Assembly: GCF_047663525.1 (NCBI RefSeq)
Contig: NC_092589.1
Span: 103,182,501-103,246,500, forward strand
DNA length: 64,000 nt
Reading direction: 5' to 3'
DNA from: Anas platyrhynchos
Lineage: Eukaryota > Chordata > Aves > Anseriformes > Anatidae
Under the pieces are notes generated by a model. The model was not told where the DNA came from and made no database searches. It was given only the letters and a program-made list of their open reading frames with translations. The translations under genes were made by a program, and so were the position numbers. Positions within the stretch are counted from its first letter, which is position 1, and every line of letters begins with the position of its first letter. Below, in pieces: positions 1 through 10,370 of the stretch.

Positions 1-3000
1 GGGACAAGGTATCATTTAAGAGCAAGGCCCTTCTTAACAAAACTCTACAGAATTTTGCAGAATCCTGTTCTCTTCACGAGCCCTGCAAATGAAAATTCTT
101 TCATGCAAATGTTGCAGAGTGTTGCTCAATAACTGTATATGCAAAGGGCAACCAATCCCGCAGGTCCCACATGCAAGTGGGACATGAGACTAAGTGTCTT
201 CTCTGCGGTTTACGAGTTTACGTTGTTTTCTCCTTCAGGGCATTGAAGCCAAAGAAATTAACTTGTTTCTGTTTGATAGGTTCAAATGTTATTTGGTTGT
301 AAGTGATGGTCAGGACAGTACAGCTGCTCCACTTTTCCTTAGTAGGGAAGAAGAGGTAAATGATAAATCTCTGCGTGTGTGTGTGTGTCTTTTCAACTGT
401 GAACATGCTTTATATCTCTAACAGGCATATTGGTGCAATGTACACAGCTATACCACTGTTACACATTTTTGTTGAGCCCTTGCTAAATTTTCACCTTCAA
501 AGAAACCTGCTGGATTGAATATATATTTTTTCTCACTAAAAATAATAAGCAAAAATAATGCAATAACCATTATTATTATTCAACAGTTGATAAAGAGAAG
601 CTTTAAGCATATAGCATAAATTAAGTATGTAATATAATAAATCCCATGTGACTTATAAGTAGTTTCCACCTAAGCAGGTTAACTTGCGCACATACATGTA
701 TGAGTGTGAAATATTATACAATGAAACCTGTGTGCCCTAGGAGACTACCCTAGGGTACTGACAAATACTTTACAACATCAAATTACCCATATTAAGCAAA
801 CTGGCTCTGCTATTTAACCAGAGATGGTCTATAATTGGTGCAAGGTACAACATTTTTTCCCAAGAGACCTGCTAAAACACTATGGATTTCAATGTCTATA
901 GGCCAACAATATACATTTATAGCATTATTAATAAATTCTGTCACTTTGAATCATTTTGAATACTTTGAAAGATTTCCTATTAAGCAAACAAACAACAAAA
1001 AGAACTTTAAAAATAATTACTTTCTTTTTAATTTCATGTAACTGTCTGTTGAATACTTCATTAAAATTAAGCGCTTTTTATTTTTTTATTTTTTAATTCA
1101 CACATATTTCAGGTTTTCAGTAGAAACATGTAAGCGGCTCTGTTTATGCAGACTTAGTAACAGTAATTTGTGATACCAAATAGCTTCAATCTAATCTCTA
1201 ATGGGATTCTCTTAATTTTTATTTATTTTTTTTTTCAAGTACAATTTTCAGACACTTTTAATAAGAGACATCACTTCTAAATTGTTCTCCTGCCCTGAAA
1301 GTGATTTGGTAAAAATGGCACTAGGGGCTCCAGATTCATTATCACACTGATTTTCCTACCCAATGAGCTCAGTTTGCAAGTAAATTTCTAACTGCCAGCT
1401 GCACAAACTCAGCCTGAGTCCTGGATCCCTTCCATCTCATGCATCACCACGAGTAATAAATATCCTGTATGCCAGAATATGCCCTCCATGGCATCTGTGC
1501 AGTCCCAGTGCCATCCATGAATTTGCACAGGTGTTGCTGGGGGCAGACGTTCAAATCAATAGGGTTACACACAAGTGGCTGAGGAAATGATCTGTCAAAC
1601 AGAACTGCTAGTACTGCAATGATCTGTGGGATGGAAGGAACCCAGCCTGACTTACAGAGCCTCGGAAAGGGTTTAGTCTCACAACTAGGAACAAAATAAT
1701 TATTCTGTCTTGCAAACAAAAATTCTAAAAAAGTTGCAGTGAATGTGGCACATCCCAACATTATTTTTATGCCATTTCTTAGAGCATATATAATGCCCAA
1801 GGAACACATATAGAGCTTTTTTCTTTGTTTGTTTGTTTATTTTTGGTATTTTGTTGCTTTTTTTTTTTAATTTTTATTAAAGAGCTATCACTTTGTTATC
1901 AGAATGACAACATGAAAAATGTTATCTTGGTATCTTAAAATATCTCCTCGTCTAAAATCAAAGGTCTGTGAAAAAATGACCTGTCCATAAAGCCCCAGAA
2001 AAACGATGCTGTTTTGCAATAATATTTTAGGGGGGTATAGGAGAGCAACAACACACTTTAGTGTGCTAGTTTCTGTCCCATTAAGTCAATTCCAGCCCTC
2101 CGCCTTTCACACAACACACCAGATTACTAACTAATATGCTTACTAACTGCTCAATTTGGAACTCCTGGGTTGTTTCAGTTTATGAACAATGCCTATGGTT
2201 TGTCTTTGCTGATCATGTTTTAAAAACATTGGCGAAAGGATGTTGTTGGAGCTACCTACAAGCAGCGAGCAGTTCAAAAGCAGGTCTCTGGTCAGATCTC
2301 TGTTACGTGACCAGGCACAGACTTGCATGTCAGCTGGTGAGTCCAGAAGCTTCTGGAGTTTCTGAACCCTCATCTCCAGAAGGAAGTGAAGAAGGAGGAG
2401 ATGATCCTGCTCACACTGACAACTTCACTGTGCCTCTGCTGGACCCCTGAGGCAACCCCATCCAGCAGCAGAAGGCCACCCTGCCTGGAAAGTCCCCACA
2501 TCCTGTACTGGCCCACCAGAGATCCAGTACCATACTCACCACAGATCTCTGAAGCAAGTATTTTTGGCAAAATAAAGATTTCCGCACACAAAATTAAAGT
2601 TAAGTATATCTGGATACTTTACCCTTTATTTAATTTATCTGGATTTTCATAAGACTAGTTTAGTAATCTCAGATGTTTACTCCATTTCAATTAAACAAGT
2701 ATACTTCACCTCTCATTCTGAAATTTGGTTGTTACACATGGTGGTTCTGGGTGCCTACATACCTTCATTTCCAAAGAAAAGGCTTTGTGGAAATCACAAT
2801 CCTATCAATATCAAGAACACAGAGGTGGCTAGCATACAGTAGCTGCTAGGACAGAAGAGGAAGCCATCTTTCTAGTGATGACAAGGACACTGAATTAGGA
2901 GCTTAGGATAAAAGCTCTAGGGAAGGTAAGATTCACCAATTCGTAAAAAGCACAGCTGGTGCATCTTTTCACTATTTTACCCTGTACTACCTAATGTGAA

Positions 3001-4106
3001 GTAAGAACACAGCTTATTTTTATTTTCTCCTTATGAATACAAGACCCAAGAAACTTACATTTATTCTAGAAAAGATCTCTAAGAAATAAATGTGTGATCT
3101 AACCTCAGGTGTGACTCCTCCAGTCAGAATTCATCATATGCTTCCCATTAATGCAAAATTCTTAACACTTTAATTCTTCCTCCCACAGCATGTGATTCCC
3201 TCCACTTCCCACACCTTGCAGAAGGCGTGTAACTCCACTTTTTCACATGTACCCCATGCAAAGTCATCCTGGGATCTCCAGACAAGAAGTCTGCAGCACA
3301 ATTGAAAACAGGCATGAAATAAATAACAGAAAGTAAATTGCAGTCACGGTACCATTTGTCTTCAGATGTAGCACAGTAAAAATCTTGGCTTTTCCATTTG
3401 CTGTTCTTGTTTTGGTAGCCAAAATCTTGCATGAAGTCTGTCACCCGTGTCTTAGAAACATGGATCACTTTTTCAAGCACCGACATGGTCAGATGTAAGC
3501 ACATACAGCCACGTTCAGAGGGCCTGCACTCCTGTGTGATGCATTTTCTTCCAGCTATCTTCATGTCTTCAGAGGCATCTTGCCAACTTCTAGACTCAGA
3601 GACCTCAGTGTTTTTACCAGCGTTATATACTCACACTGGTCTGCGCTTGGGATAACACATCTCCACGAAATAGGGCACTAAGGAGTCCAGTGTGGACACA
3701 GATTTTTAAGAACAGCCTCCATCCAAGGGGCAGGCATTGAGCTCTGCAAAGCATTCTGTTTTACCTGTTTTCTCCCACTTTCTGGGGGAGCCCAGCCTTC
3801 TATTGACCTAGATAATGGAAAGATGATTATTCATTTGAATTTCAAAAGAATGAATAGTGGGCTGTTAGCTCTGACTGCTCCACTCTGATAGGAATATACA
3901 CAAACATGCATACAATTATTGAACTGCTTTTAGAACAGTAAATTATTTCGTTTTAACCATAATATCTACTTATTCATGTACATGTTTTAATCAGATTTCT
4001 AAAATCCTCAAGATATTTTTTTTTCCTTGAGTATGGCTATTATTTATCAATCTGTTTTCAGCTTCATTATCTTCCTGGTACTATCCTTCAAAATAAAGCA
4101 AAAAAA

Positions 4107-4139
<33 letters not shown>

Positions 4140-6039
4140 AAACCAACAATCAGAACATAACATTAACAAGCAGGAGAAAAGAGTAATGCTGTTTATATTT
4201 AAAAGATCACTTTGAGGAAAAAATGAAATGTTGCCAAGACACTTCAGAAAATGAGATATAGTAAAAAAAAAAATAAATAAAAAAAAATGGCATTTATGGA
4301 AGTTAAGTGATGCCCATAGTATTAATATTCTTCTTTACAGGGACACAAGTGAATGAGAAGAAACATCCCAGATAAAGTCTGCTGTAATGATATCGTAAAG
4401 GAGATGGGGCTGCCTTGGCTTCAATCTGTTCTGAAGCTTTATTAAAAATGATCTCTCATGATCTCAATGAGTTAAATGTCAGATTCTGTCACTCTTGAGT
4501 GATGGAGACCTAGGCATCAAAATGTCTTATCAATATTGACTACATGGTTTCCATAGGAATTGAATGAAATTTTTCTAAAATAGTTCACAACACTTGGAAA
4601 GTGCTGATGTGACAAAATAGCACTATTTTATGAAAATACATAGGTTTAATTCTTTTAATAGGAAATTAAGGAAATGTTCCAATTTCATCAGCTTGAACTT
4701 TATGCAATTATATGATATAGTGATATCTCCCCTAAATGTTAGGACAACCAACAACAAATTAAAACCTGTTGGTGTGTTTCGTTTTGCAAAACTACACCAA
4801 AGGCTCCTCTTATTTCCATGTGGATTTAAAAGTCACAATGAAAATCTCAAATTCCCACTGACAGATTTTTTTTTTTAATCTGAATACTGACATTTACAGA
4901 AAAATAACAACAATAATAAAGATTATCTGAGAGTCTTGGTACCCTGGTATAATTTTAGTAACAGAGCCCCAGCAGCAGTAAAGCTCTCTTCCCTGGAGGC
5001 AGCCAGCCAGCTATGTATCTCCTGACACTCCTGTCTGCTCCATCATTATGAGGAGCATGTTCTCACTCTTTCTGAACTCCCCATCCCACAGATGGCTCTC
5101 CAGTGTGCCTGATTTGAGCCAGCACTTGCCCCTCTCAGAAGGAATGCCCTGCTCTGCCAGCAGCCCTCCCCAGACAGACCACAGCTGCAGCATGAACTCA
5201 GGCACTCCTGAAGGTGCTGCGTCCTCTCCTCTCGTGGTTTCTCTAAATCATAACATTTGATAACAGGCTGAGAACCCTACCAGGCACATTTTCCATTTTA
5301 CCTCTTGTCTCCCTAAGGATCAGCATGATTATGGGGCTAAATCGTACCACTAAATGCAGTTGCAAGGGGAGAGAGAGCAAACCTCTGAAGATAAAACTTT
5401 CCTAGGGTTCCTCGTGGTGAGGCAAAGCGGCATTTTTCTAAATCCATCTTCAGAAGGGAGCAACTGAACCATTTTGAGCTATGCCCTTTCCTTTCCCCTT
5501 ACTTTGTAGCCCTCTCCAGGGTCAGGCAGAGAAAGCGACACGACACCATGTGCTGGCCTCTTGCCTGCTCCTCCAAACTGCTCCTGACCTCTGACAACAA
5601 GTGAGACCTGGTAGCCCTACTGCATCTGTAAAGCTGAAAGAGGTGAGGGATCCGTGTTTTTGTTTTGTTCCTGTAACAGCACTCGTCACACCACAGCCCT
5701 ATGATATCATAGTCATATCATCCCAGCACAGTAATTTTGCTGTGGCCTGAGGAAAACGAACCACTGTGCTAATTAGAGGCTGATTTACCAGGGGATCTGC
5801 TGCCCCATTAGCAGCAGTTCTGACAGAGGAGAAGCCATGCCAGGGCTTGTCCATCTCACCACCATCGCATCTCCTCCAGCCAGTAACCATCACCAAACTT
5901 ATTAAACTTTTCTCTTGCTCATATCCGTAAAGGGTAGCTATGAAAACGTGAAGGGAATAGAGCAGTGCACAAACTTATTTTCACCACGGGTTTCACAAAG
6001 TAAAACGCACAGGGACGAGGCGCCATCAGATTTCCAGAG
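1..6039. other. SOX11 upstream flank, no gene recognised
   Basis: This is AT-rich, CpG-poor DNA with several homopolymer runs and an (AAC)n tract. Open frames are short and do not resemble known proteins. GC-richer patches lie at about 1320-1680 and 2240-2580. The latter ends in an AATAAA and could be an old repeat or non-coding exon, but I cannot identify it. Distal SOX11 regulatory elements are plausible here but not demonstrable from one sequence. Confidence 0.6.
4108..4139 (+). repeat. (AAC)n microsatellite
   Basis: About ten uninterrupted AAC units follow an A run. The short poly-Asn open frame here is a by-product of the repeat. Confidence 0.95.
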
Positions 6040-6699
6040 CTCCCCGACGGAAACCAGCAGAACAGCTGTATCCAGCGCGGGGGCTCTGCGATAATCGCGA
6101 CATCGCTGCGCACCAGGGTGCTTTCCGAAAAGCCAGCCAACAAAAAGGAAGGGCGGGCTCAGCCCCCCGGGAGCTGCCGCACACCTGGCTTTGGGGGAAA
6201 GCCACCTCCACCCTCCGCGGGGGCACCGGGGGCTCGGGGCACTGTGGACCCCCGTGTCCCTCAGCACCAGCGCGTCGCGGCCTCCCCAGGAGACGGGGGG
6301 CGGCCACCGGGCTCCCAGCCCCGATCCGGGGAGCGGGGCTGCGGGCACTGTCCCGGTGGGGACGGACAGACGGACGGAGGGATGGACGGGCGGGCGGCGG
6401 AGCTCCAGCGCCCCCTGCCGCCCGCTGCGAGGGGCTCGGTGGCCTCCCTAGGGGAGCGGGACACGGCGGCGGGGGGTCGCGGCCGCCGCCCCTCTCCCCA
6501 CCTCGCTCCGCAGCCGGGGGCGGCAGGCGAAGACCCCCAGGGGTAGAAGAGCAGGGGGGAAGAGGATGAAGGGGGTGGGTGGGGGGCAGGAGCCAGACCC
6601 CCTCCCCCGCCGCCCCCCTGCACAGGGGGGTGTGTCAGCGTGGGGGAGGGGAAGGGGAGCTGATAAAGCACGGGGGGCGTGCCCGGGGGGCGTGCCCGA

Positions 6700-6780
6700 G
6701 CGTCGCCATTGGCCGCCGGGGGGAGTGATGTCACCCATATGAGGGGCTGATAACGAGTCGGGCGAGGAGCCGCGAGTTTT
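6700..6780 (+). promoter_or_regulatory. Probable SOX11 core and proximal promoter
   Basis: An inverted CCAAT box (ATTGG, 6708-6712, in CGCCATTGGCCG) is followed by a CRE-like GTGATGTCAC at 6725-6734. Next come a CArG-like CCATATGAGG at 6735-6744 (one base off consensus) and GATAA at 6749-6753, which could act as a weak TATA variant. That spacing would put transcription start near 6775-6785. The start site is inferred; 5'-end RNA data would settle it. Confidence 0.6.
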
Positions 6781-7050
6781 GCAGAAGGGGGCAGCGAGCG
6801 CGGCGGGGGCAGGCCGGGCGGCGAGGCCGGGGCACAGCGCGGCGGAGCCCCCAGCGCACCCAGCCCGGCCCTGCCGCAGTGGGCCGAGGTGGTGAAGGAA
6901 GACAGCAGCGGCAGCCGTCCTCCAAGGCTCGCCCCCCGCCGGCTCCACCTCACAGCAGCGCGGCGCCCAGCTCGGCTCGCTGGGGCAAGGTGCGCCGCCG
7001 GTGGGAGCGGCTTTGTTGGCTCGGAGGGGAGCGGCGGGGAGAAGCCCACC
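6780..7050 (+). other. SOX11: SOX11 5' UTR (probable)
   Basis: This is a GC-rich leader between the inferred start site and the SOX11 ATG. No ATG occurs in any frame between 6745 and 7050, so the main start codon would be the first met by a scanning ribosome. The upstream in-frame sequence is open from at least 6889, but only via a GTG codon, so an N-terminal extension is not supported. The 5' boundary is approximate. Confidence 0.6.
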
Positions 7051-8262
7051 ATGGTGCAGCAAGCAGAAAGCGCGGAAAGCGAGAGCAACCTGCCCCGGGA
7101 GGCGATGGACACCGAAGAGGGCGAGTTCATGGCTTGCAGCCCAGTGGCTTTGGACGAGAGCGATCCGGACTGGTGCAAAACGGCGTCGGGGCACATAAAG
7201 AGACCGATGAACGCGTTCATGGTGTGGTCTAAGATCGAGAGGAGAAAAATCATGGAGCAGTCCCCGGACATGCACAACGCGGAGATCTCCAAGCGCCTGG
7301 GCAAGCGGTGGAAAATGCTGAAGGACAGCGAGAAGATTCCGTTCATCCGGGAGGCGGAGAGGCTGCGGCTTAAGCACATGGCCGATTACCCCGACTACAA
7401 ATACAGGCCCAGGAAAAAGCCCAAAATGGACCCGTCGGCCAAGCCCAACGCCAGCCAAAGTCCGGAGAAAAACGCACCCACCAGCAGCAGCGGCAGCAAA
7501 AGCGCCAAGAGCTCCAGCAAGAAATGTAGCAAGCTGAAATCCTCCTCCGCCTCCTCGCCCCCCAAGCCGGGAGCCAAAGCCGCCCACCACGGGGACTACG
7601 CGGGGGACGAGTACGTCTTCGGCACCCTGAAAGTGAGCAGCAAGACGGTCAAGTGCGTCTTCATGGACGAGGACGAGGAGGATGAGGAGGACGAGGACGA
7701 GCTGCAGCTGCGGATCAAGCAGGAGGCGGACGAGGAGGAGGAAGATGAGGAGCCGGGGCCGCAGCAGCTGCGGCGGTACAACGTGGCCAAAGTGCCGGCG
7801 AGTCCCACCTTGAGCTCCTCGGCGGAGTCCACCGAGGGGGCGAGCCTCTACGAGGAGGTGCGGGGCGGCGCCGCGGCGGCGGGCGGAGGCAGCAGACTCT
7901 ACTACAGCTTCAAGAACATCACCAAGCAGGGCCCGCCGCCGCCCCAGCCTCCGGCCGGCCTCTCCCCGGCCTCGTCCCGCTCCATCTCCACCTCGTCGGC
8001 CGGCAGCGAGGAGGCGGACGACCTCCTCTTCGACCTCAGCCTCAACTTCTCGCAGCACGGCCACGCCGCCGCCGAGCTGGGGGCGGGCGCCGCCGCCGGC
8101 AACCTCTCCCTCTCTCTGGTAGACAAGGACCTGGACTCCTTCAGCGAGGGCAGCCTCGGCTCCCACTTCGAGTTCCCCGACTACTGCACCCCGGAGCTGA
8201 GCGAGATGATCGCGGGCGACTGGCTGGAGGCGAATTTCTCCGACCTGGTGTTCACGTACTGA
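7051..8262 (+). CDS. SOX11: Transcription factor SOX-11 (SoxC group HMG-box protein), single exon
   Basis: This encodes a nuclear SoxC transcription factor of 403 residues. The family binds the DNA minor groove at ACAAAG/ATTGTT-type sites and promotes neuronal and mesenchymal progenitor differentiation, often with POU-domain partners. The HMG box spans about residues 48-118 and opens with the RPMNAFMVW motif at 51-59. WSKIERR at 59-65 separates SOX11 from SOX4, which has Q in place of K. A basic RPRKKPK stretch at 119-125 is a likely nuclear localisation signal. Ser/Lys-rich linkers follow, then acidic runs at about 206-217 and 227-234, flanking a possible sumoylation motif IKQE at 222-225. 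The conserved C-terminal activation domain covers about 371-403 and ends in SDLVFTY. The start is the first ATG in a long GC-rich leader and has a strong Kozak context (CCCACCATGG); in-frame upstream sequence is open but has no ATG. It is shorter than human SOX11 (441 aa), with the difference in low-complexity linkers. The reading frame is intact and intronless, as expected for SoxC genes. Confidence 0.98.
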   Translation: MVQQAESAESESNLPREAMDTEEGEFMACSPVALDESDPDWCKTASGHIKRPMNAFMVWSKIERRKIMEQSPDMHNAEISKRLGKRWKMLKDSEKIPFIREAERLRLKHMADYPDYKYRPRKKPKMDPSAKPNASQSPEKNAPTSSSGSKSAKSSSKKCSKLKSSSASSPPKPGAKAAHHGDYAGDEYVFGTLKVSSKTVKCVFMDEDEEDEEDEDELQLRIKQEADEEEEDEEPGPQQLRRYNVAKVPASPTLSSSAESTEGASLYEEVRGGAAAAGGGSRLYYSFKNITKQGPPPPQPPAGLSPASSRSISTSSAGSEEADDLLFDLSLNFSQHGHAAAELGAGAAAGNLSLSLVDKDLDSFSEGSLGSHFEFPDYCTPELSEMIAGDWLEANFSDLVFTY

Positions 8263-9649
8263 GCGGGGGCGGCGGTGGAGAGAGGGCGGGCGCCGGTGGC
8301 GAGGCGGCGGAGCTGGAGCTGGAGCGACGCCGGTGATGATGATGATTTAAAAAAAAAAAAAAAAGGTCTTGTTTTCTTTTTTTAAAAAAAAAAAAATCTC
8401 GAAGTTAGTTCCGAGCCCGGGAGTTGTGATTTTTTTTTTTAATTTTTGTGTTTTTTATTTTTATTTTTTTTTATCGCATTTGGTGATCACAACAACAACA
8501 GCAAAGGCAAATGGGACTGGGGGAAAAATGATACAGAAGGCGCTGTTTGAAGCTTGTCGGTCTCTGATTGAAGTCTGGAAGATGGTCTGCAAAGAAGTCT
8601 TTTGGCAGCACAACTGTTACTCAAGGGGGTTTGTGGATATTTTTATTTTTTTTTCCCGTGAGAGATCTTAAAGAACTGTTCTGATTTTTTTAATTATTTT
8701 TATTTTTCCGAAAGGGACCATTGCAACTTTTTTTGGAGGGAGAAAACTGATGTCTTCTATGCATCCGATTCTTAACAAAGCTGCAGGGAGCTTGAAAAAA
8801 TGCAGACTGTACAAACGCTTACAAATAACTGAACTGACTTAAGATCAGAGTTTACTTTTCAGATCAAATTGTTTATGGTTTTACAAATGTGATTTCTACT
8901 TGCCAACTTTTTTTTTTTGTAACTTGTTCCCTTATACCTCCTTGATTGAATACCAGACAGCCTAGACCTCAGTACAAAAAGGTATTGAAACATTTTTGAT
9001 ACATAACAGACCTCAGTCTTTTTTAAAAATTAATATATTTTCAGGCGTATTTTTGTACAGTGAAAAGGGAACATTCTTGCTGTGTTTTTTCAGTAAGACT
9101 TTTCAGGCACTTCTTCCCTTTTATTTTCTTTTTTTCTCTGTTTTTAGCATGCAAGTTTGTTGGTACGTTACGTCCTGGTTTTAAAAGGATTAACATTTTA
9201 AAAAAAATAATCCTTGCATCTAAAGGCCTTGTGGTTTTAAAAAAAAAAAGAAACAAACACTTTTTTTGTACAGCTATAGTTCAGATTTGTTCAATATTTG
9301 TAGGTAAAGATTTATTGAAAATGGTGATATAGACCTCAGAGCTGTTATCTTAGTTTAAAAGATTGTATATGTACTGTACTATAGTAGGACTTTATGTATC
9401 TCATACGCTGTGATATGTGGATGGGGCCCCAGATGGAAGGTATGAAACTGGATTCTCGATTTTAGCAAAAAAAAAAAAAAAAAAAGAAAAAAGGCACATA
9501 GTTAAAGTTTCTCATGTTGTGCAATATAATCTAAAGTACAGACCATCTGCATATTTTGTAGCAAATGATGGCAAAAGCAGACTTGTGCACTGTCAACATC
9601 ATAGCCTGTTTTTTTTTTTAATGCTGAAAGTCTGTATCTTGACAATTTT

Positions 9650-9655
9650 AATAAA
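9650..9655 (+). promoter_or_regulatory. SOX11: Proximal polyadenylation signal AATAAA (candidate)
   Basis: AATAAA lies about 1.39 kb after the SOX11 stop codon, in TTTTAATAAATCAGC. The following 70 bases contain TGTCTGTAG and TGTTGTCA, a modest GU-rich downstream element. It would give a short 3' UTR isoform that ends before the second CpG island. Confidence 0.5.
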
Positions 9656-9879
9656 TCAGCTGGAACTGATAGAAACTCGTATCGCTATTAGTGTCTGTAG
9701 AAGTAACGCTGGAGATGCCGTGTTGTCACCCCTCGCCCGTGGAGGAGCGGTAGCTATAGTCTGTAGTGCATGACCAGAGCTTAGGGGGAAGGAAAATAAG
9801 GATTTCTTGCCTTTTCCTTTTTATATTTTTTGTATTCTTTTCCCTCCTTTTTCTCCACCTCCTTTTTTTTGCTCCGCGC

Positions 9880-10335
9880 TGCCCCTTGGGGCGGGCGCGG
9901 TCCAGCCGGGTACCCGCGGGCGGCCGGGGTGGACCGGACCGGGGCCGTGCCGGGCTCTGCGGGGCTGCGCGGTGCAGCAGGTGGGCTCGCCCCGCTGCTT
10001 TTAGGCTCTCCCGCATCCCCCTCGGCCGCCCAGCAACGCTTGAGCTCCCCGAGGGTGCGCCTCACCCCCCGCCCCCCCCCCCTTCCCCGCATCCCATTGC
10101 CGGGGCCGGGGGGCTGCGGGGCTAGTGCCCGCTCTCCCCCTGCCGCCCCAGGGACAGCTCCCCCTCTCCCCGCCTTTATTATTATCATTCCCCCTCCTTC
10201 CTCCTTTTCTCCTCCTTTTGCTGAGTAGCCTGGGCGAGACTTGACGAGGGGATGCTCTGTGCCCCCATCTCCGCCTTAGGGAAGCGCTCGGCCCGCCGGG
10301 GCAGCTCCAGCCCCTCTCAGAGGGGGCATGGGAAG
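9880..10335. promoter_or_regulatory. Second, separate CpG island downstream of SOX11
   Basis: A block of very high GC and CpG content begins abruptly after T-rich sequence and ends near 10335. It includes a C-rich run (about 10066-10082) and GC-box-like words (GGGGCGGGC at 9889). AT-rich DNA separates it from the SOX11 island by about 1.5 kb. It contains no credible ORF on either strand; the open frames seen are low-complexity Pro/Arg/Ala by-products of GC richness. It may be a promoter for a non-coding RNA, or a Polycomb-recruiting island in the SOX11 3' UTR. Confidence 0.75.
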
Positions 10336-10360
10336 GAAAGAAGGGGTACGAGCTTCTTCT

Positions 10361-10370
10361 GTAGGTGAGC
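10361..10370 (+). promoter_or_regulatory. Candidate 5' splice site at the edge of the second CpG island
   Basis: GTAG|GTGAGC closely matches the vertebrate donor consensus (AG|GTRAG), with the exon side ending at 10364. It lies about 30 bases past the end of the CpG island, where a first exon of an island-initiated transcript would end. Isolated donor matches occur by chance, so the support is positional only. Confidence 0.3.

Larger units (their letters stand above)
6040..8330. promoter_or_regulatory. CpG island covering the SOX11 promoter, 5' UTR and CDS
   Basis: GC content and CpG density rise sharply at about 6040 and fall again just after the SOX11 stop codon, where A/T homopolymers begin. 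CpG dinucleotides are abundant throughout, in contrast with the CpG-poor flanks. Islands spanning the whole of an intronless developmental regulator are usual. In such genes they are often Polycomb-marked when silent; that state is inferred here, not visible. Confidence 0.9.

Noticed and set aside
6889..7050. N-terminal extension of SOX11
   Set aside because: The upstream in-frame sequence is open but has only a GTG at 6889 and no ATG. The ATG at 7051 has a strong Kozak context and matches the conserved SoxC N-terminus (MVQQAE).
6448..8166. A 572-codon open frame antisense to SOX11, and a 372-codon one at 6261-7379
   Set aside because: They mirror GC-rich SOX11 coding and promoter sequence. 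Their composition is low-complexity Arg/Ala/Gly/Pro/Leu with no recognisable domain, as expected when stop codons are scarce in a CpG island.
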